DNA from: Anaeramoeba flamelloides
Lineage: Eukaryota; Metamonada; Anaeramoebidae
Direction: 5' to 3'
NCBI GenBank assembly: GCA_027625915.1
Contig: JANTQA010000032.1
Coordinates: forward strand, 5,332,001 to 5,396,000
Length of the DNA: 64,000 nt
The notes beneath the pieces were generated by a model. The model had not been told where the DNA came from. It searched no databases and saw only the letters and a list, made by a program, of their open reading frames with translations. Positions within the stretch are counted from its first letter, which is position 1. Each line of letters starts with the position of its first letter. This document shows positions 57,646 through 64,000 of this stretch, piece after piece. The translations under genes and the position numbers were made by a program.

Positions 57646-60600
57646 ATGAAATTTTTGTTAATCTCTATTTTTTTAATTTTTTGTTGTTTAGGCTTCCAGA
57701 TCAATTCGATTACGTGTGATCCTCCAGTTGGAACACCAGTTAACGAACCATTTGGTGAAAGTTTTGGTATTAATCCAGGAAGAGTTGTTTGGGTGGTGGA
57801 TCGAGATGCAACAACATGGGATGGGTATGACAATTAATTTTTTTTTTGTAATTTTTTATTATATTAGTTTTGTTTGTCTTTGTTTTGTTCAACTCTCAAA
57901 ATTCTTTGAGTTCACCAACAAATACACAAAAATGTCTTTACTTTTTTCTTTTTCTTTTTCTTTGCCTTTTCTACTTTCTTCTTGAAATTTGATTTGAAAA
58001 AAAACCAAAAGCAAAAAAACCAAATCTTATTCCAAAATATCTCGAATGTTCTTTTTCTTTGTTTCATCACGTTTCTGAATAAAGTCAATAAATGACAATT
58101 AACTCTTCAACTAAGCCAAAATATATTTGGTTTACATTTCGATCTGGGGTTAATTTTAAACAATAATTGATTAAAATAGGAATTTTAATGGGGAATAAAT
58201 TTTCACTTCATTTTCCTTTTCCTTATTTTAGTAACGAATAAGTTCCAAAAAAGAAATTGAAGTTGAGTTTTCTAATATACTTTTCTAAACCTTTTCATTC
58301 TCTGAATCAGTACATGTCGATTTAATTAACACTTATAAAGGAAAATCAGATTTCAAAATTCAAAAGAAGAAAATGAGATGAAAATTCCATCCCATTCAAA
58401 TTTTAAATTCCAGTATGAACCAATAAAAAATGATGGATGAGAGTTAATGTGCTTATCCAATTATTAAATGTTTTATTGATTAACACAGATACTATAATCA
58501 ACGACAATAAAATTATGTTATTAAATAAGATCAAATGAAATTTCAAACTATTTTACAGCCAATTGAAAAAAAAACAAAAAAATCAAATTTCAAGATCCAT
58601 TTTCATTTGATCTCTTCAAATATTTTTCATTTTTTTTCTTCATTAGCCAGTTTTTAAAATCCATTAGAAATAAAAATTCTATTTTACAAAAATCTTCAAA
58701 AAACCATACTAAAGCTATTTTAAAAAATTGTGCACTTTTTTTTTTTTTTTTTTTTTTTTGAGAATGCCAGAATTAAAAGCTTCAAAAAGTTTTCTGTTTT
58801 AATAATGTGAGCTCTTTTTTTAAAAAAAGAACTTTTTTTTTCACCACGGCAACCTCTACCTCACATTTTAAGTTTTGAGTCTCCATTTTTTAAAAAAAGA
58901 AAACTTTTAAAAAAGTTTTAATTCTGAAAAAAGTCTTGATTTTTTTAAAATAGAAAACTTCAAAACAGTTATAAAAAGCCCTCACTTTTTTAAAACGACT
59001 ATATTAATTGAAAAATAGATTATAAAATTTTGATTTGTCTTTTCTAATAAAAAAACAAATCTAACGGATTTTAAATAATCATGAATAACTTTTTTTTAAT
59101 TTCAATTCTTCAAAAAAAACACAGTACAATAAATTCCCGAGATTCAAAAGATTATTTACTCTTTAAAGAATCTTTTAATATATTTTTTGGAAAGAGAATT
59201 GAAAATTTTGCCCTATTTATTTTTCAACTAATAGCAATAAACAAACAAGTATTTTGGGTTTCTGTGATTTCTGTGATTTCTGTGATTTCTGTGATTTCTG
59301 TGATTTATGCGATACTTTTTATCATTCTTCTCCACATTTTATAGAATTCAAAAGAAAAATTTGAAAGTTTTTCAAAATATATTTAGTGTTTCTAAAAATA
59401 GTAATTAAAAAAACGCCAACAAGTTATTGAAAGTTTTTGCTTTTTGATTAGAAAACTCGCATTGCTCCCATTCCAATATATTTGATCGTCTTATTAAAAA
59501 ATCAAAAATCTTTCCAATATATAGACATAAAGTATATTAATACAGAAGTCTAGTAATATTAGCAAAATTGAATTTGTATGAAAGATTCTGAAATAAACAA
59601 ATTCAAATGAGCAAAAAATTTTATTATATATCTCAAAAAGAAAAATGTGTGCCTTATATTTCTTATATTTTTAATCTCTTAAAATATAATGTCGCCTAGG
59701 TAGAAATATGTTATTATAGATATATAGATTTTTTTTGTTTATAGTTATCTAATTTTATTTTTTATTCGGATTATTAAAATGAAAATAGCCAAACATACCA
59801 AAAAATAAAAAAAATAACACAAAACTCTGAAAAATATTTTAAAAATCAAAAAAAAAACAATAAAATTAAAATAGAGTCAATGGATACTGGTTTGATTCGG
59901 ATAACTTAGATCAATCAAAAGTTGACAATATGCTTGACAAGGCTATTAGAAGTTTAACAGGTAATGAAGATCTTGTCGAATCGTGGGACATGTTATTCCG
60001 AGATTTCAACAAAAGGAAACATGGAAAGGAGAAGGGATATGTCTCAGGTCAAACAATTGCAATGAAGATCAATTTAAATGGTGATTTTGGATATTATGAA
60101 GATAACAATGGAAACGAAGTCTCGCCACAATTTTTAAAAAGCCTGATGACGCATTTGACCAAATATGCCGGAGTAGCAGAAAAGGATCTTTATGTTTTTG
60201 ATGCATCACGATTGATCATGCCACATTTCCAAAAGATGTTTGAGCAATATTTCCCCGATATTAATGTAGTTGACAATAAGGGGGGTATGGGCTCAGTCCA
60301 AAGAGTCCAACCAGATCCTACATCATACCTTCAATTTTCGAATCCAGAGGTGCCAGCCCGAACGCAAACAAAGTTACCAACCTTTGTAAATCAAGCGGAC
60401 TATATGATTGAAATCGATGATTTTAGAGGCCACGATACCGCCGGAATTACCCTCAGTGGCAAAAATTGGTTTGGAAGTATCTATCGACCAGACGTCTCCT
60501 GTGACTTTGGAACTACATCAAGTGGCCATTGGTGCCCAATGAGTTTACATAAATTTGTAAACGTAACGATCAGACCCATGGGATCTTACAACGCTCTCGT

Positions 60601-61060
60601 TGATTTGATGGGCCACCCAAAGCTGACCAACAATGCACTGTTTATTATTTCTGATGCCCTGTATGCCGGACCCACAGAATTCGACCACACCAGCGGAAAG
60701 AATGTTCCATCCCCACCAGTTACCTTTGAAATGGAACCTTTCAATGACCATTGGAGCTCCTCCATTTTAATTTCCCAAGATCCAATTGCCCTTGATTCAG
60801 TCGGTCTTGATATCTTAAGAACAGAGCCTCATATCCCCTTTGCTAGAATAGGCTGCACAGATAATTACCTACATGAAGGCGCATTAGCCAATGATCCACC
60901 CTCGGGTACCGTATATAACCCATCTGGGCAGGGACAATTGAGCAGTTTAGGTGTACACGAACATTGGAACAATCCCTATGAAAGAAAATATACTAAAAAT
61001 ATCGACCCAGTAAATGGAAAAGGTATTGAATTAATAGAAATTAACCTTTCTGAGGATTAA
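57646..61060 (+). CDS. Secreted DUF362-domain protein (two exons)
   Basis: Exon 1 is 57646-57824 and exon 2 is 59875-61060. The donor GATGG|GTATGA and acceptor AAATAG|AGTC restore glycine, giving 454 residues. I chose the ATG at 57646 because it opens a clean signal peptide (MKFLLISIFLIFCCLGFQIN). The mature part follows the bacterial DUF362 pattern: GINPGRVVWVVDRDATTWDG, YWFDSDNLDQSKVDNML, AIRSLTG, a GYVSGQTIAMKINLNGD block, YVFDASRL, VVDNKGG, YMIEIDDFRGHD and LSGKNWFGS. Then come LFIISDALYAGP, SQDPIALDSVGLDIL, GALANDPPSGTVY and a final LGVHEHWNNP. The function of the family is not established. It should enter the ER and be secreted or lysosomal; no C-terminal anchor or KDEL is seen. Exon 2 is richer in G+C than anything nearby. 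The relationship to bacterial proteins suggests old gene transfer followed by intron gain, which is inference. Confidence 0.9.
58790..59000 (+). repeat. Dispersed GTGAG/CTCAC repeat, copy 2
   Basis: Counterpart of 36000-36160: GTGAGCTC, CAACCTCTACCTCACATTTT, GAGTCTCC and CCCTCACTTTTTTAAAA. Both copies lie in introns. Confidence 0.6.
59259..59306 (+). repeat. 9-base tandem repeat (TGTGATTTC)n
   Basis: About five copies of TGTGATTTC, the last diverged (TGTGATTTA TGCGAT). In an intron. Confidence 0.9.
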
Positions 61061-61527
61061 AATTAATTGCTTCTTTTTTCTAATTACTTTTTTTTCATTT
61101 TTTTTTTTTTTTTACTTTTTATCTTTTTTAGATACTTTTCTTTTTTTTTTTTTTGAAGATCAGAAATTTCAATTTTTTTTTTTTAACAAAATTTATTGAA
61201 AAGTAATAGATTACCTACCTGAAATTTTTCTAATTTTTAATGCATTCTGTAATAATTTGAAAAAGATTTGGAATAATTCTTTTTATTCCAAATTCTATTC
61301 ATTTTAAGATCAACTGATGATTTATTACCTTTTAACTCAATTTTTGTTCACAAAAAATAAAATAAAAATTCTTAATTTTTTAATTTTTAAAGTGTTAATT
61401 AGGCGACGTGATTCAATATAATCACCTCATAATTGCAGTTAGGTTTTTTTTTTTAATTTGAGAAAATTAAAAGAAAATTTTTTAAATTTTCTGTGAGGAT
61501 CTAAAAAAAAAAAAAAATAGTCGTTAG

Positions 61528-61597
61528 CTTTTCCAGAATTCAAAAGAATAGAGGAAAATCAAAGATTTTACTCTATTCTTTTGATTTATGGAAAAGA
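61528..61597. repeat. ~60-bp palindrome, copy 7
   Basis: CTTTTCCAGAATTCAAAAGA pairs with TTCTTTTGATTTATGGAAAA around AATCAAAGATTT. A second, weaker copy is at 61845-61915 in the same composite repeat. Confidence 0.8.
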
Positions 61598-61844
61598 TCC
61601 GTTAGGTTTTGATGAGTTTTCTGTTTATTTGATTAAATGTTCTAGGTTTTTTTGAGGTTTTCTATTTATTTGGAAAATATATATTTTTATGTTAGTTTTT
61701 TTTTGAGTTTTCTATTGATTTGTGAGAGAATCAATAGATTTTCGTTAGTTTTTTTTTACTTTTCGAAATAAAAAAGAAAACCTCAAAAAAACCTAGAACA
61801 CTTAACAGATAAAACAGACAACCCCAAGAAAAGCTCCGTGTTTT

Positions 61845-61915
61845 TTTTTTCTAGAGGTAAAAGAATTGAGTTAAATTTTTGATTTTACTCTATTCTTCCA
61901 AGTTATAGAAAATTG
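61845..61915. repeat. ~60-bp palindrome, copy 8 (diverged)
   Basis: AAAAGAATTGAGTTAAATTT pairs loosely with GATTTTACTCTATTCTTCCA. It is preceded by AACCTAGAACACTTAACAG, as at 6920-6940. Confidence 0.55.
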
Positions 61916-62067
61916 CCCTTCGTTTTTTTTTAATTTGAGAAATAAAAAGAAAATTTTTGAAATTTTCTTTTAATTTCTTAAATTAAAAAAAAGATAGGCA
62001 CTTGAGGGCAACCTACGATACTTTCTGAAACCCAAATTTGTTTTTAGTGGTTTTTATCATAAACCCC

Positions 62068-62590
62068 ATTCCAAATATTTGGACACACCCACAATCAAAA
62101 ATAAGCAAAATAAAACTCAATTTAGTATATTTTTCCAAACCGAATATAAAACTACATTTAATTAACCCAGTCTTAATTTTTAATAAGTAATCATTTTTAT
62201 CCAAATAAGAGAAAAAAAATATAAAACTCAAAAACAAAAAACCCCTATGTTTAAAATGATGAAACGAGCTGAACAAAAAATGTATTGGTAAATTTGTTGA
62301 AATTTCATCAACAATTGTTGATCGATCATGTGATAAGATACCATCAACCAATTATATGTATCTTTTCCAATTATCCAAACTCAACATTAACCTTCGATCA
62401 ACCATCGAAAAAAATTTCCCAGATCTAACGAAACAGACTATGTAACTGGAAAAAAAAGGGAATAAAAACAAAATAAAAAAGACAAAAAATGAAATAGTTG
62501 GTAAAATCAAAATCAGTTCCAAATTGAATGTAAAGCTGAATATTGTTATTTTTTCGACCGTTTAAACTGTGTCCAAATTTTTGGAATTTA
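62068..62590. mobile_element. TGTCCAAA-family element, copy 4 (both ends present)
   Basis: The left end ATTCCAAATATTTGGACACA and the right end TGTGTCCAAATTTTTGGAAT are inverted copies. About 520 bases with no intact ORF; the longest minus-strand frame is low-complexity. End sequence is of a kind seen in Tc1-type elements, but I cannot confirm a TA duplication. Confidence 0.75.
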
Positions 62591-63786
62591 GTTTAGATAT
62601 AATGTCATTAAGATTATAATTAACAGGATGGATTTTCTTTAAGGAAGTAAGTACATTTTTCCATTTTGAAAAATTTTAATTGTGTGAACCTTACTGAAAA
62701 ATATTTTTGGTTTGCCACTAGATATTGAAAAATTGGAAACCAAAATATCATTTGTTGATCTATTTGTAAAAAGAAAACGAACCCAAAGTAATTCAGAGTA
62801 CAATCTTAAATTTTTCGGTTTTTGGGAAACATTTTCTTTGGTTAAATTTTCGGTTTAATTCAATTTGGTTTTGGATCTAGAGATGTGTTTATACGAATGA
62901 TTGAAATTAATCAAACAGTAAACCAAAAAAATAGACTCGAAAAGGTGTGTATTTGATAAAATATTTTCTTTTAGAAGACTAAACACGAAAGATCACTATT
63001 TCAATAAATTTGTTGAAATCAAGAATGGAATTAAAAAAAAATTGATAAAAATCTATTTTCGAAGATTTGTTTTCTTTATCTTCTTGGTTTGTGTGATTCC
63101 AATCAATTTATAACCTTGGATTTCTTGCCCCATTACTATTTATTATTATTATATAAACCATTTTTTGACAAAGTTGTTTTCAAAATTCAATTTTCAATTA
63201 TTTTAGATCAAACAAAACCAAAATAGAGAATACTATTTCAAAAATTAAACTAAAGGAGTTCAATTCTAAGAATCAAAAAACAGTTACAAAAGATTCAACC
63301 CAAAATAATTGAAAATTTTCGAAAAAATTTCAATCAGATTAAGAATTATTTGTTGTTCTACTTTTAATGGAAAATAAATCATTATAAAATCAAACAAATT
63401 TATCCAATAAACGCACATTTTCAAGAATAATTAAAAAAAAAAACCAAATAACGAATAAATATTTGTGTAAACTTTTTCAGATAAGATCACGAAATAAATG
63501 ATTTGTATTTATTTTTTCTTAATCAATTTTTTCATTTTTTTGATTTCCGTTTTTTTATTGGTATGAAAATATCTTAGACTAGGATATATCTCACTCCCCT
63601 ATTAATTAAAATACCAATTTTTTTGGCTAAAAAAAAATGTTCTAAAGGATTCTCTTGTATGTAAATTATTGCAGTCAATATTGGTAAAATGTATTTACTC
63701 CCTTAAATAAAATTTAAAAAAAAACAATAATTTTTTTTTAAAAAATCATACTTTTTAATTGATAAGTAAAATATTTAGGTTTGTTC

Positions 63787-64000
63787 TATACTGTCAATTT
63801 AAAAACCAAAAGATCAAAATTTTCATTCTACTTTCCAAAAAAATCACAGATCAAGAATTCAAATAAATCACCAAAGTCCCCAATTCGAAAAGAGTGAAAT
63901 TAATAATTTGAGGTTCTTTTAACATCATTAAATATTTGAAATGTTTCTAAAACTTTAATAAATTTTTTTGGCAAGCTTTATGATAAATTTGTTTGTTTTG
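63787..64000. mobile_element. AAAATTTTCATTCAG-family MITE, copy 5 (reaches window edge)
   Basis: GATCAAAATTTTCATTCTAC then TTTCCAAAAAAATCAC matches the left ends of the other copies. Near the window edge GGCAAGCTTTATGATAAATT is a diverged right end. The right border may lie outside. Confidence 0.6.

Larger units (their letters stand above)
57825..59874 (+). other. 2.05-kb intron of the DUF362 gene
   Basis: Splits the conserved WDG-YW segment. Contains the GTGAG/CTCAC repeat (58790-59000), a one-ended piece similar to the AAAATTTTCATTCAG family (about 59145-59245), a 9-base tandem array (59259-59306) and T-runs including T20 near 58738. Confidence 0.75.
61061..64000. other. 3' flank of DUF362 gene to window end
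   Basis: T-rich 3' flank, then a composite palindrome-bearing repeat (61440-62040), a TGTCCAAA-family element with both ends (62068-62590), a short piece resembling the TIR block of the 461-bp family (about 62675-62710, AATTGTGTGAACCTTACTGA), and an incomplete element at the very end. No gene supported. Confidence 0.6.

Noticed and set aside
1-64000. CRISPR arrays, operons, retroelement or virus-like genes, LTRs
   Set aside because: No regular spacer-repeat array, no reverse transcriptase, integrase, capsid or polymerase motif, and no paired LTRs seen on either strand by reading.

Overview
The window looks like nuclear DNA of a free-living amoeboid or flagellate protist. It is strongly A+T-rich and full of homopolymer runs. 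Genes carry GT-AG introns (donors such as GTAAGT, GTATGA, GTAACT; acceptors mostly TAG), use TAA stops in what looks like the standard code, and encode K/N/D/E-rich low-complexity insertions. Anaeramoeba or another AT-rich amoeba is my best guess from style; nothing here proves it. Several introns (about 2 to 5.7 kb) are too long for a Dictyostelium-like genome. The exon models below are my own reconstructions from reading frame, splice sites and protein family, not from transcripts.

Layout: (1) 1-10773 +, the 3' part of a six-exon gene for a large helical-repeat protein, open at the left edge. (2) 14575-17262 -, an intronless RAD17-type checkpoint clamp loader. (3) 23693-24154 +, a small secreted acidic protein with a GPI-like tail. 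(4) 30047-30119 -, tRNA-Asn(GTT). (5) 34637-38735 -, casein kinase 2 catalytic subunit in three exons, the first with only four coding bases. (6) 39372-46033 +, an Atg18/WIPI beta-propeller gene split by a 5.7-kb intron and divergent from CK2. (7) 50353-55008 -, TIM44, the matrix-side import-motor tether, in two exons with an N-terminal targeting-like sequence. (8) 57646-61060 +, a secreted DUF362 protein in two exons. The genes share no pathway: they are ordinary housekeeping genes (checkpoint, kinase, autophagy, organelle import) plus two secreted proteins.

The space between and inside genes is dominated by short non-autonomous repeats. The clearest is a ~200-bp, almost wholly palindromic family with ends CAGTCAGTTCC...GGAACTGACTG between TA dinucleotides, in at least five copies. 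Next are a 461-bp terminal-inverted-repeat family (two copies of equal length) and a 492-bp relative that shares its subterminal block; a ~220-bp family with TIRs containing AAAATTTTCATTCAGCTTTCC; a ~520-bp family with ends containing TGTCCAAATTTTTGGA; a ~60-bp perfect-to-imperfect palindrome (TTCCAGAATTCAAAAGAAT... and its complement) in about eight copies; and a ~690-bp dispersed repeat with no ORF and no TIR. A ~1.4-kb inverted repeat at 31.7-33.1 kb has palindromic elements nested inside it. No transposase gene is recognisable, so any autonomous partner lies elsewhere. I see no virus-like element, no CRISPR array and no bacterial-style operon.
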